From Lachnospiraceae bacterium UBA938 (GTDB lineage: Bacteria; Bacillota; Clostridia; Lachnospirales; Lachnospiraceae): a stretch of 64,000 bases of DNA. Of this stretch, positions 28,359-36,138 are shown in pieces (position 1 is the first letter of the stretch; each line of letters starts with the position of its first letter). The notes below the pieces were generated by a model. The model did not search any database. It was not told where the DNA came from and worked only from the letters and a program-made list of their open reading frames with translations. The translations under genes were made by a program, and so were the position numbers. The DNA lies in NCBI GenBank assembly GCA_002293475.1, contig DBDG01000066.1, positions 1 through 64,000 of the forward strand. The letters are read 5' to 3'.

Positions 28359-29255
28359 TCATACCCGTAAATGTTTTCTAACTGTCGTAATACTTCCCAG
28401 AAACCCGATACCCGCGCCCATGGCAATCGAAACCGGCACCAATGTCCGGAATAATTCTTCCACCGGCAAAAAGGCCAGCAACTGGGAGAGCGTAGCAAAA
28501 TTGCCGACAATATATTCAATGACCCGGTTATAGAGCATATAAACCAGTATCAAAGGAATCGCCGATCCGACGATGCCGATCAGTATTCCTTCAATTACGA
28601 AGGGGGACCGCACAAAAAAATCCGTCGCCCCGATATATTTCATGATATTGATTTCTTCCTTACGGACTGAGATGCCGATGGCCACGGTATTGCTGATCAA
28701 AAATATCGATACCGCGAACAGGATGCCGATAATGCCGGCCGTCGCATAGGCAATCAGGGCATTGACGCCACTCAGCGTAGCAGCCGCCAGTTCGGAACGG
28801 TTTACCTTACGGATCTCTTGCATAGATTCCAAATAAGTGACCAAGGCCGGCTGCATCGACACATCACTAAGATATATCTGGTAATTCGCCGAATCAATTA
28901 AGGGGTTTTCCGAATAGCCGTCTGCATATTCACCCAGATATTCATCCCGGAATCCTTCCCAAGCCTCATCCGCGGAAACAAACTCTACTTTGGATACTTC
29001 CACCCGCTTGGAAATCTGATCGCCGATCTCCTGCATGCGAGCCTCGCTGGTGCCTTGCTGAAAAAATATTGTAACAGAAACCCCTTCCTGTGCACTTCTA
29101 ACAATGTTCTGGAAGTTAAAAAGAACCGCATAAAAAATACCGAATAGGAACAGACAGGCGCCGATGGTAGCTATAGATGCCAAGGAAAACAATTTGTTTC
29201 TGGCGATATTCCTGATGCCCTGTCGTATGGTGTAAAAAAAAGTGTTAATCCTCAT
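28359..29255 (-). CDS. ftsX: Cell-division permease FtsX
   Basis: 298 residues with an N-terminal cytosolic helix (MRINTFFYTIRQGIRNI), membrane segment 1 (about 23-45), a large extracellular domain and three C-terminal membrane segments, the classic FtsX topology. Couples FtsE ATP hydrolysis to an outside wall hydrolase. The ATG at 29255 overlaps the end of ftsE by 11 bases and has an AAAGGTGG site; an upstream frame start at 29282 lies deeper in ftsE and is less likely. Confidence 0.92.
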   Translation of the reverse strand: MRINTFFYTIRQGIRNIARNKLFSLASIATIGACLFLFGIFYAVLFNFQNIVRSAQEGVSVTIFFQQGTSEARMQEIGDQISKRVEVSKVEFVSADEAWEGFRDEYLGEYADGYSENPLIDSANYQIYLSDVSMQPALVTYLESMQEIRKVNRSELAAATLSGVNALIAYATAGIIGILFAVSIFLISNTVAIGISVRKEEINIMKYIGATDFFVRSPFVIEGILIGIVGSAIPLILVYMLYNRVIEYIVGNFATLSQLLAFLPVEELFRTLVPVSIAMGAGIGFLGSITTVRKHLRV

Positions 29256-29946
29256 CTGCGTAACCACCTTTTTCCTCGTCACTTACGATGACGCCCCTTT
29301 TCATCGTAACGACTCTTTTCTGCATGGCATTTACGATTTCCCGGTTGTGTGTGACGATAATGACTGTGGTGCCGTTCTCATTAATCTGCTCCAGCAGTTT
29401 CATGATCTCCCAAGAATTCTTCGGATCAAGATTGCCGGTAGGCTCATCAGCCAGCAGGATACCAGGGCGGTTCACCAGAGCCCTTGCCAAGGCGACCCTT
29501 TGCTGTTCTCCTCCTGATAGCTGACGCGGCTTGGCTTTGTACTTTCCCGCCAGGCCTACGGTCGCCAGGATGCTTGGGACATTCCTTTTTATGTCTTTAT
29601 TGGAAACCTGAATGACACGCTGGGCAAACGCGACATTGTCATAGACGGTCAGTTCTTTTAACAAACGGAAATCCTGGAATACGATTCCGATATTTCTCCT
29701 AAACTTGGGTATCTTCCTGTGACGTAACCTAGCAAGGTCATATCCCATGACGTTAATATATCCCGACGTCGGCACCAGCTCACGTAAAAGCAGTTTGATC
29801 AGGGTGGATTTCCCCGAGCCGCTGTCGCCCACGACAAAAACAAACTCACCTCTCTTGATATGCAGATTCACGCCATTCAAAGCGGGCGCACCGGTCGCAT
29901 ATGCCTTACTGACATTCTCCAGGGTGATGATAACTTCATTGCCCAT
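29245..29946 (-). CDS. ftsE: Cell-division ATPase FtsE
   Basis: 233 residues; ABC ATPase partner of FtsX. Walker A GDSGSGKSTL, signature LSGGEQQRVALARAL, Walker B LLADEPTGNLD and the switch His in IIVTHN are intact. The ATG at 29946 is chosen over a TTG at 29991 because the latter adds a basic, non-homologous 15-residue extension; both sites have only modest ribosome binding sequences. Confidence 0.93.
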   Translation of the reverse strand: MGNEVIITLENVSKAYATGAPALNGVNLHIKRGEFVFVVGDSGSGKSTLIKLLLRELVPTSGYINVMGYDLARLRHRKIPKFRRNIGIVFQDFRLLKELTVYDNVAFAQRVIQVSNKDIKRNVPSILATVGLAGKYKAKPRQLSGGEQQRVALARALVNRPGILLADEPTGNLDPKNSWEIMKLLEQINENGTTVIIVTHNREIVNAMQKRVVTMKRGVIVSDEEKGGYADED

Positions 29947-30008
29947 CAACTGCTTTTTCCTGCTGTGCCTTCTGCTTTCTCTTCTCTCCAAAGTATTTCA
30001 CCACCATT

Positions 30009-31097
30009 CTAATATTCAAAGCTTTCCATATACTTCATATATTTAACGACCATCAGGGCAATCCGGAAGGTAATCGCATCCTCAAAAATTCGCAGATCCA
30101 GACTGGTACTCTTCTGAAGCTTATCTAGGCGGTAAACCAGGGTGTTCCTATGAATAAATAACTGTCTGGAGGTCTCGGAGACATTCAGGCTGTTTTCAAA
30201 GAACTTGGCAATCGTGATCAAGGTCTCCTCATCGAAATCATCAGGGCTTTTCCCGCCAAATATTTCTTTGATAAAGATTTTGCATAAGGGCATGGGAAGC
30301 TGATAAATCAGCCGGCCTATGCCAAGCTGGTTGTAGGCGATTATGCTGCGCTCATCAAAGAAGATCTTGCCGACATCCAAAGCCATCTTGGCCTCCTTGT
30401 AAGAACGGCTGACTTCCTTTATCTCTTTAACAACTGTGCCATAGGAAATATGGACGCCCGACAAGCCCTCTTTCAGCAGAAAGCTTTCAACAGAAACGGC
30501 ACATTTTTCAATGTCCTTACTGCCATCACCTTCCGACAGGTCTTTGACGATGATTACATTGTTTTCATCGACTGCCGTAACGAAATCCTTGGTGTTATTG
30601 CCAAAAAGTGTCCTGAGCATCTCCAAGGTGTTATTCTCCCGGCTGCCTTCTGTTTCTACCAGCAGGACTACCCTTTTCACCTCGGTCTGGACATGAAGCT
30701 TCTTGGCACGGCTGTATATATCAATAAGCAACAGGTTATCCAGTAAGAGATTCTTTATAAAATTATCTTTATCAAAACGTTCTTTATAGGCAACCATCAG
30801 ATTCTGAATCTGATATGCCACCATCTTTCCTATGGTATATACACTTTCTCCGGTTCCTCCCACGATCAGGATGTATTCCAGCTGCAGATCATCAAATATC
30901 TTAAAATACTGATATCCCTTGATTTCCTGTGCATCTGCCATAGAATTGGCAAATTCTACCGCTTCGCCGGCACATTGTGACATGGCGGCACCTGTTGATG
31001 CCGCCTCTTTTCCCTCGGTATCCATAACACAGAGATCCACTCTGGCAATTGCCTTCAATCCTTCTATGGTATTCTGCAAAATCTGATTGGAAATCAT
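30009..31097 (-). CDS. CdaR-type (sugar-diacid/PucR-like) transcriptional regulator
   Basis: 362 residues. The N-terminus resembles the putative diacid-recognition domain (residues 1-130). The middle is a GGDEF-like/PucR linker region, and the C-terminus holds the PucR-type HTH (NVSETSRQLFIHRNTLVYRLDKL, about 305-330, quoted in part). Members respond to small carboxylates such as glycerate, glucarate or purine breakdown products. Here the target is unclear: it lies just upstream of ftsEX (gap about 60 bases) and divergent from yjfB, with no diacid genes nearby. Confidence 0.8.
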   Translation of the reverse strand: MISNQILQNTIEGLKAIARVDLCVMDTEGKEAASTGAAMSQCAGEAVEFANSMADAQEIKGYQYFKIFDDLQLEYILIVGGTGESVYTIGKMVAYQIQNLMVAYKERFDKDNFIKNLLLDNLLLIDIYSRAKKLHVQTEVKRVVLLVETEGSRENNTLEMLRTLFGNNTKDFVTAVDENNVIIVKDLSEGDGSKDIEKCAVSVESFLLKEGLSGVHISYGTVVKEIKEVSRSYKEAKMALDVGKIFFDERSIIAYNQLGIGRLIYQLPMPLCKIFIKEIFGGKSPDDFDEETLITIAKFFENSLNVSETSRQLFIHRNTLVYRLDKLQKSTSLDLRIFEDAITFRIALMVVKYMKYMESFEY

Positions 31098-31257
31098 TGA
31101 TTCACGCTCCTTATGTCATATGTATAAGGGCACTGAGGAATAATTACGCCCAGCTTTTATTTTAATACAATTGTACATAAAAATCTACCTGAAAAATCGA
31201 AAATTTAAAGTTTTTTTGTGAATTATGACCAAAAGTAAAAAAGAATAAAGGGAAAAC

Positions 31258-31292
31258 TTGCTTTTTAATATCCTTCTGGACTATACTGATAG
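31258..31292 (+). promoter_or_regulatory. Promoter region of yjfB (sigma-A, possibly also sigma-D)
   Basis: TTGCTT (31258-31263), 18 bases, TATACT (31282-31287) fits sigma-A. Overlapping it, TAAT (31266-31269), 16 bases, CTGATAG (31286-31292) loosely resembles the flagellar sigma-D consensus, which would suit a motility gene. Neither is tested. Confidence 0.45.
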
Positions 31293-31346
31293 TATGAAAA
31301 TATAATTTAAAGGCGCACAATGCCAAGATAATACAAGGAGGTGTTT

Positions 31347-31535
31347 ATGGATATTCCCGGTCTGTCAATGGACATGGCACAAATTGATTTAAGCACCAAA
31401 GTCGGTACCGCAGTTCTCAGCAAGGTCATGGATAGTGCTGAAGTATCCGGAGATGCTCTGGTCGGAATGATGAACAATTCCATGGAACTATCGGTAAACC
31501 CTAATATCGGTTCTAATATTGATATATCAGTCTGA
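31347..31535 (+). CDS. yjfB: YjfB-type putative motility protein
   Basis: 62 residues with the family pattern: an N-terminal SMDMAQIDLSTKVGTAVLSKV-like helix, a second helix MDSAEVSGDALVGMMNNSM (given in part) and the conserved C-terminal NPNIGSNIDISV. YjfB-family peptides are sigma-D-associated and of unknown function in Firmicutes. The ATG at 31347 has AAGGAGG 6 bases upstream; a GTG two codons earlier is inside the binding site. It is a single-gene unit with its own promoter and terminator. Confidence 0.85.
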   Translation: MDIPGLSMDMAQIDLSTKVGTAVLSKVMDSAEVSGDALVGMMNNSMELSVNPNIGSNIDISV

Positions 31536-31555
31536 TGGCTGATATATCTTTTATT
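31521..31555 (+). terminator. Intrinsic terminator overlapping the yjfB stop
   Basis: Perfect 10-bp stem (31521-31530 with 31539-31548) followed by TTTTATT. The yjfB stop codon (31533-31535) is in the loop, so the last codons form the left arm. Confidence 0.75.
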
Positions 31556-31560
31556 AAGCA

Positions 31561-32406
31561 CTAATTAAACACCTTTCTGATGCTTTTTTCTGTGATTTCA
31601 ATCTTGCCTTCTTTCAATAAATGTCCTACGGCACGCTTAAATTCACTTTTACTCATCTTTATTTCCTCACGGATCAGTTCCGGTGAAGCTTTATCATTAA
31701 ATGGCAGTATGCCCTGATAAGCATCTATTATCCTCATGATGGCCACTGCATCGGTTTCAATCTGCAGATAGGCCTTTTGACGGTTACTGAGATCCAGTTT
31801 GCCGTCCGGCTTTACGGCAGTTACCCTAACTTCAATTACATCTCCCGTCTTTAGTTCCCCGTACATTTCTTTGGCCGGGATGAGGCCGGAATAACGGTTG
31901 TCTACAGCAATAAAAGCACCGAAATTGTCGCTGATTTCATAAATCTCTCCGGTGACCATGTCATCCCGCCGATAAGGACTGTCTGTTTCAAGATAGGGGT
32001 ATATCTTCATGGTAGCACAAAGACGGCTGCTTTTATCAATATAAAGCGCGACATTTACTTCTTCGCCTTCTTGTACCTTCCTAGTCTGCTCCTTGAACGG
32101 CAATAGCAGATCTTTTTCCAGACCCCAATCAAGAAAGGCACCTATCTTTCCCACTTGAACCACCGGAAGCCGCGCCACCTTGCCCAGAGTAAGCGCCGGA
32201 TCCTTGGTCGTGGCTATCAGCCGGTCACTGGAATCCCGATAAACAAAGACCTTCATCAGATCATCTAACCGGATTCCCCACGGTTTCTGTTTGACAGGCA
32301 GCAAAACCTTTTCGTCGGGGTCAGTGGCATCCTCCGGTGCGAGATAGATCCCAAATTCTACTTCTTTTACTACTTTTAATGTCTGCTTTTCACCTAATCG
32401 AATCAT
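31561..32406 (-). CDS. cvfB: CvfB-like S1 RNA-binding protein
   Basis: 281 residues built from successive S1/OB folds: residues 1-65 (KQTLKVVKEVEFGIYLAP), about 70-140 (LPVVQVGKIGAFLDWGLEKD), about 145-215 (MVTGEIYEISDNFGAFIAVD), and a C-terminal winged helix (SKSEFKRAVGHLLKEGKI). This is the CvfB/YitL architecture; in Staphylococcus CvfB binds RNA and affects virulence gene expression. It overlaps the upstream thioesterase gene by 17 bases, so the two are translated from one transcript. Confidence 0.88.
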   Translation of the reverse strand: MIRLGEKQTLKVVKEVEFGIYLAPEDATDPDEKVLLPVKQKPWGIRLDDLMKVFVYRDSSDRLIATTKDPALTLGKVARLPVVQVGKIGAFLDWGLEKDLLLPFKEQTRKVQEGEEVNVALYIDKSSRLCATMKIYPYLETDSPYRRDDMVTGEIYEISDNFGAFIAVDNRYSGLIPAKEMYGELKTGDVIEVRVTAVKPDGKLDLSNRQKAYLQIETDAVAIMRIIDAYQGILPFNDKASPELIREEIKMSKSEFKRAVGHLLKEGKIEITEKSIRKVFN

Positions 32407-33151
32407 CAGCTGCTTTCCTCATCAATTCTACATTACAATAAGGGTTTCCAGAACCATCCTGCAGGGAAATAGTCAATCTGTCGCTGCCGTCTTCCATCAT
32501 CACCGGGTATATCGTATCTCCCATCACCGCCGATTTACGGTATTCCGCCCGGAGCTGTCTGATAACCGGGTCTTCACCCGGTTCCCCTGAGCTTTTCTCA
32601 TACAGCAGAAAACTTTCTTTCGCCATGCCGATATACCTGCCGTTATTTACATGGTTATTCGTATCAAGATGATGTGGCCTTACGGGAATCGGCGCAAGAC
32701 CGGTTCCGGTTCCGGTAAGCTCTATCTTTCTGGCGGCATATTCCATCGGCAGTTTTTCCGCCAGCCGGTATCCGCTGATCATTTCCTGGGATGGCTTCGC
32801 CGGGATGCCTTTTTCCGTGTCCAGCAACGTCCAGATGGAATTGGCACAGGCCAGCTGCTCTCCCGCTTCCGTCTGTAAAAGGAAATTACGGTATCCTAAA
32901 AATCCCCGGAAATCATAAGGTGCCGTTCCCACAACAATCTTTTCACACAAATCCGGATAACGATCTATGACGATCTGCCATGCCGACAGTACCCAGCCCC
33001 GTTTACATTCCGTAAGATAAGTAAAGCCGAGGCCGATATCCTCCGAGTGAAAAGTGGAACAGTCCTGAAAATAATTCAGTAACGCTTCTAGTGACAGTTT
33101 CCCGTTCTTATCGATTTCGCTGTATCTGACTCTGCTCTTAAATGTATACAT
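32390..33151 (-). CDS. Acyl-ACP thioesterase
   Basis: 253 residues with two tandem hot-dog folds. The first starts YTFKSRVRYSEIDKNGKLS; the second carries the conserved LDTNNHVNNGRYI catalytic motif near residue 160. The family (PF01643) releases free fatty acids from acyl carrier protein in the cytosol. The ATG at 33151 has AAGGGGG 6 bases upstream; the longer TTG frame from 33208 is rejected. Codes into the start of cvfB. Confidence 0.88.
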   Translation of the reverse strand: MYTFKSRVRYSEIDKNGKLSLEALLNYFQDCSTFHSEDIGLGFTYLTECKRGWVLSAWQIVIDRYPDLCEKIVVGTAPYDFRGFLGYRNFLLQTEAGEQLACANSIWTLLDTEKGIPAKPSQEMISGYRLAEKLPMEYAARKIELTGTGTGLAPIPVRPHHLDTNNHVNNGRYIGMAKESFLLYEKSSGEPGEDPVIRQLRAEYRKSAVMGDTIYPVMMEDGSDRLTISLQDGSGNPYCNVELMRKAADDSIR

Positions 33152-33243
33152 GATTTCCCCCTTATCCGCCGGATGCTGTTCCTCCTCTTCGGCGGCGCCA
33201 TACCGCAAGCTTCGGCTATGTATGATATCAATATAACCTTATA

Positions 33244-33277
33244 GATTACCCCTGTGGCATAATCCACAGGGGTAATC
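33244..33277 (-). terminator. 14-bp perfect hairpin downstream of tRNA-Gln
   Basis: Arms 33244-33257 and 33264-33277 pair perfectly around a 6-base loop, starting 5 bases after the tRNA 3' end. Only TAATCTAT follows on the minus strand, so there is no real U-tract; it may end or process the tRNA transcript. Confidence 0.5.
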
Positions 33278-33281
33278 TTAG

Positions 33282-33353
33282 CTGGGCTACAAGGATTCGA
33301 ACCTTGAGATGACGGAGTCAGAGTCCGTTGCCTTACCGTTTGGCGATAGCCCA
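33282..33353 (-). tRNA. tRNA-Gln (anticodon CTG)
   Basis: 72 bases including the discriminator G. Acceptor arms TGGGCTA and TAGCCCA pair fully, the T arm has GGTTCGAATCC, and the anticodon arm ACGGA-CTCTGAC-TCCGT places CTG at 33319-33321 (CUG, reading CAG). CCA is not encoded. It is a solitary tRNA gene. Confidence 0.93.
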
Positions 33354-33460
33354 TTACATTTTGTAATTATATCGGATTCACATTGATTTTGCAAGTACTT
33401 TTTGCAATGAATTTGTGATGAATTTAGGTCATTTACTTGGTTCGTTTACCGCCACCACGG

Positions 33461-33490
33461 ATAACAATATTGAGGATTTTGGCATATAAT
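33461..33490 (+). promoter_or_regulatory. Candidate promoter of the binding-protein-like gene
   Basis: ATAACA, 18 bases, TATAAT. Transcription from about 33497 would exclude the TTG frame start at 33437 and leave a short leader before the ATG at 33518. Confidence 0.45.
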
Positions 33491-33517
33491 AAGGTAAAAT
33501 TACTGAAAGATAAGTAT

Positions 33518-34546
33518 ATGAACACTTGTCAATGTGTCTCGTCATGTCATAACGGACTGGACAGTCTGTACCGCCGTGCCTTGGAAGAAGGCGGAAATCT
33601 CATCGTATATGCCGGTGGCGATACCCCGACTCAACAGGATTATATCAGACAGGCATTTGAAGCTCAATTTCCTGGTATTGTGGCGAATATTATTGTTGAT
33701 TTAAGTAAGTATCATAGCCCACGTATCGACAACCAGCTGGCACGCGGGGCATTACTGGCGGATGTCGCGCATCTGCAGACTAGTCAGGATTTTGACCGCT
33801 GGAAAAATGAAGGCCGTCTGCTTTGTTATAAGCCCTTGGGATGGGAAATGGTGTATCCGGAATATAAAGATCCTGCCGGATATTATACAGCGCTGAATAT
33901 TATAGCTTTTAGCAACATTGTTAACAACCTCATGGTTTCGGAAAATCAGGTGCCCCGGGATGCTGTTGATTATCTGGCTCCGCAGCTAAAAGGACAGCTG
34001 GTTTTTACTTACCCCAATGATGATGATGCGGTCTTATTTCAATTTAAAATGCTTGTAGATAACTGCGGCTGGGATTATATCGACCGGCTGATTACGCAGC
34101 GGCCACAATGGGTAAGGGGAACGGAAGCCGCTTATCAGATGGTAGTCGATCAACAGAAAGCCGCCACCTTTACGGCTGCCGCCCCGCTGGTGTCGCCGCC
34201 GACTAGCCCGGTCCGATTCCTGCTGCCTGAACATGACTGCTTCCTTTCCTGGCCACAGCGTGCCGCTATCTTTAAGGCGGCTAGGCACCCCGCCGCGGCC
34301 ATGCTTTATCTGAGCTGGTGGCTTTCTCTGCCGGTACAGGAAAATATATGGGGACAATGGCCGGTACGCAGGGACGCCCGTCCGCCCGGCGGTTATCAGT
34401 CAATATTCCGGTATAATACCGACCCCCTAGCCTTTGTTCGGTTCATGCGCGACCGGGCAGCGGCAGAACGCTTCCGCGGTCAGATTGAACAATATGTCGG
34501 ACCCGTGGTCGGACCATCGCCAACTCAATTTAATTCTTGCCGATAA
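33518..34546 (+). CDS. Solitary type-2 solute-binding-protein-like protein without signal peptide
   Basis: 342 residues resembling iron/spermidine-type periplasmic binding proteins: EGGNLIVYAGGDTPTQQDYI near residue 26, FEAQFPGI, the hinge-like LNIIAFSNIVNNLMV, and VFTYPNDDDAVLFQFKML. No signal peptide, lipobox or membrane segment is present; instead the protein starts MNTCQCVSSCHNG, with three Cys in ten residues. No permease or ATPase adjoins it. A cytosolic ligand sensor or an enzyme built on this fold is possible. The start is the first ATG; its binding site (AAAGATAAG) is modest. It converges on rhaB. Confidence 0.65.
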   Translation: MNTCQCVSSCHNGLDSLYRRALEEGGNLIVYAGGDTPTQQDYIRQAFEAQFPGIVANIIVDLSKYHSPRIDNQLARGALLADVAHLQTSQDFDRWKNEGRLLCYKPLGWEMVYPEYKDPAGYYTALNIIAFSNIVNNLMVSENQVPRDAVDYLAPQLKGQLVFTYPNDDDAVLFQFKMLVDNCGWDYIDRLITQRPQWVRGTEAAYQMVVDQQKAATFTAAAPLVSPPTSPVRFLLPEHDCFLSWPQRAAIFKAARHPAAAMLYLSWWLSLPVQENIWGQWPVRRDARPPGGYQSIFRYNTDPLAFVRFMRDRAAAERFRGQIEQYVGPVVGPSPTQFNSCR

Positions 34547-34586
34547 TACTTTACGGTTCGCTGTCCTCCGTTGAATGGCAGCTAAC

Positions 34587-36074
34587 TTAATTATTATTTC
34601 TCTCCGGCAAGATATCCTTGACATAACCGGCATATGCCTGCTCCCAAGCATCGCGGTCGCCCGGTTCATAGACCAGCGGTGTTTCCGAAGCGGCAACCAC
34701 CTGTCTGGCCTGCTTAAGATCGGCAATCGCTCCGCCGGCCATCAGCTGAATCACCATATTGCCGTACACCGTCGCTTCTGCTGGTCCCGCGACCACGCGC
34801 GTTCCACAGGCATGTGCGGTAAAGCGGCACAAAAGCTCACTTTTGACGCCGCCGCCGACCACATGGATTGCCTCATATTCTTTGCCGGTACAGGCTTTGA
34901 TCTCTTCCATTACATAGCGGTATTTGAGAGCTAGGCTTTCATTGATGCACCGCACGATCTCGCCCTCTGACTGAGGTACTTTCTGGCCGGTTTCACGGCA
35001 ATAAGCGCGGATTCTTTCCGGCATGTTGCCGGCGGGCGCAAACACCGGCGCGTCGGGATCGATCAGGCACTGAAAGGGTTCTGCCGCTTCGGCAATATCT
35101 TCCAGCTGTGCAAAGCTATATTCTTTGCCTTCCTTGAGCCACTGCCGCCGGCTTTCCTGTATCAGCCATAAGCCGATAATATTTTTTAGAAAAGATGTCT
35201 TGCCGGCCATGCCGGTTTCATTAGTCAGATTGAGTTTGGCCGACTGTTTTGTCACCACCGGTTCCGCCAGCTCGGTTCCAAGCAAGGACCAGGTTCCGCT
35301 GCTTAAGAAGATAAAGTCCTCGGTCTGGGCCGGTACTGCCGCCATGGCACATTGGGTATCGTGGCCGGCGACGGCGACGACTGCCAGTTCTCCAACCGAG
35401 AGTTCTTCCTGAATCGCTGTCTGTAGCTTACCGATCACCGTTCCCGTCGGTACCACCTCGCCCAAGATCCGGCGCGGCAGTTCCAGCTTCGCCACCACTT
35501 CTTCGACCCATCCGCATTGCTGCGGATCGCCCATCTGGGTAGTCGAAACAATTGAGCGCTCGCTGGCTTTGACTCCAGAGAGAAAATAATTAAACAGATC
35601 GGGCATCATTAACATACTTTCGGCCCGTGCCAATAATTCTGGGCGTTGTTCTTTTAAGGCCATTAGCTGAAAGACCGTATTGATTTCCATAAATTGAATC
35701 CCGGTCAGCTGGTAGAAATCTTCCTGGGGAATCTTCGCAAAGCTCTTTTCTACCATTCCTTGTGTCCGACCGTCCCGGTAATGAACCGGATTATCCAGTA
35801 AATACCCCTGGCCGTCCAGCAAGCCGAAATCCACCCCCCAGGTATCCACGCCGATGCTTTCCGCCGTGCCGTATTCTTTTGACTTTAAGATTCCCTGCTT
35901 TATTTCATGAAATAACCGCAGGACATCCCAATACATAGTTCCGTTGACCACGACTGGATCATTGGCAAAACGGTGCAGTTCCTTGACTCTTATCCGCTGA
36001 CCGTCATACTCACCCAGCATCACCCGACCGCTGGAAGCCCCGAAATCCACCGCCAATACTTTTCTTTCAGCCAT
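34587..36074 (-). CDS. rhaB: FGGY carbohydrate kinase, rhamnulokinase family
   Basis: 495 residues; FGGY kinase with N-terminal AVDFGASSGRVMLGEYDG, the substrate motif VDTWGVDFGLLD (Asp as base), TSTQMGDP-like region STTQMGDPQ, and C-terminal ATP loop HVVGGGVKSELLCR. By family it phosphorylates L-rhamnulose at O1. Since the adjacent isomerase is FucI and no rhamnose isomerase or rhamnulose aldolase is present, L-fuculose is a likely substrate here. The ATG at 36074 (7 bases from GAGAGG) is preferred to 36080. It is the last gene after fucI. Confidence 0.88.
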   Translation of the reverse strand: MAERKVLAVDFGASSGRVMLGEYDGQRIRVKELHRFANDPVVVNGTMYWDVLRLFHEIKQGILKSKEYGTAESIGVDTWGVDFGLLDGQGYLLDNPVHYRDGRTQGMVEKSFAKIPQEDFYQLTGIQFMEINTVFQLMALKEQRPELLARAESMLMMPDLFNYFLSGVKASERSIVSTTQMGDPQQCGWVEEVVAKLELPRRILGEVVPTGTVIGKLQTAIQEELSVGELAVVAVAGHDTQCAMAAVPAQTEDFIFLSSGTWSLLGTELAEPVVTKQSAKLNLTNETGMAGKTSFLKNIIGLWLIQESRRQWLKEGKEYSFAQLEDIAEAAEPFQCLIDPDAPVFAPAGNMPERIRAYCRETGQKVPQSEGEIVRCINESLALKYRYVMEEIKACTGKEYEAIHVVGGGVKSELLCRFTAHACGTRVVAGPAEATVYGNMVIQLMAGGAIADLKQARQVVAASETPLVYEPGDRDAWEQAYAGYVKDILPERNNN

Positions 36075-36138
36075 AACCATTCCTCTCTAATAGTTGCTGT
36101 TTACACCAAAACATAATTAGTCTCTGCCTCGTTAACTC

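Noticed and set aside
31307..31561. 84-codon frame on the minus strand opposite yjfB
   Set aside because: It mirrors yjfB exactly, has no ribosome binding site, and the plus-strand frame has a strong site, promoter, terminator and family match.
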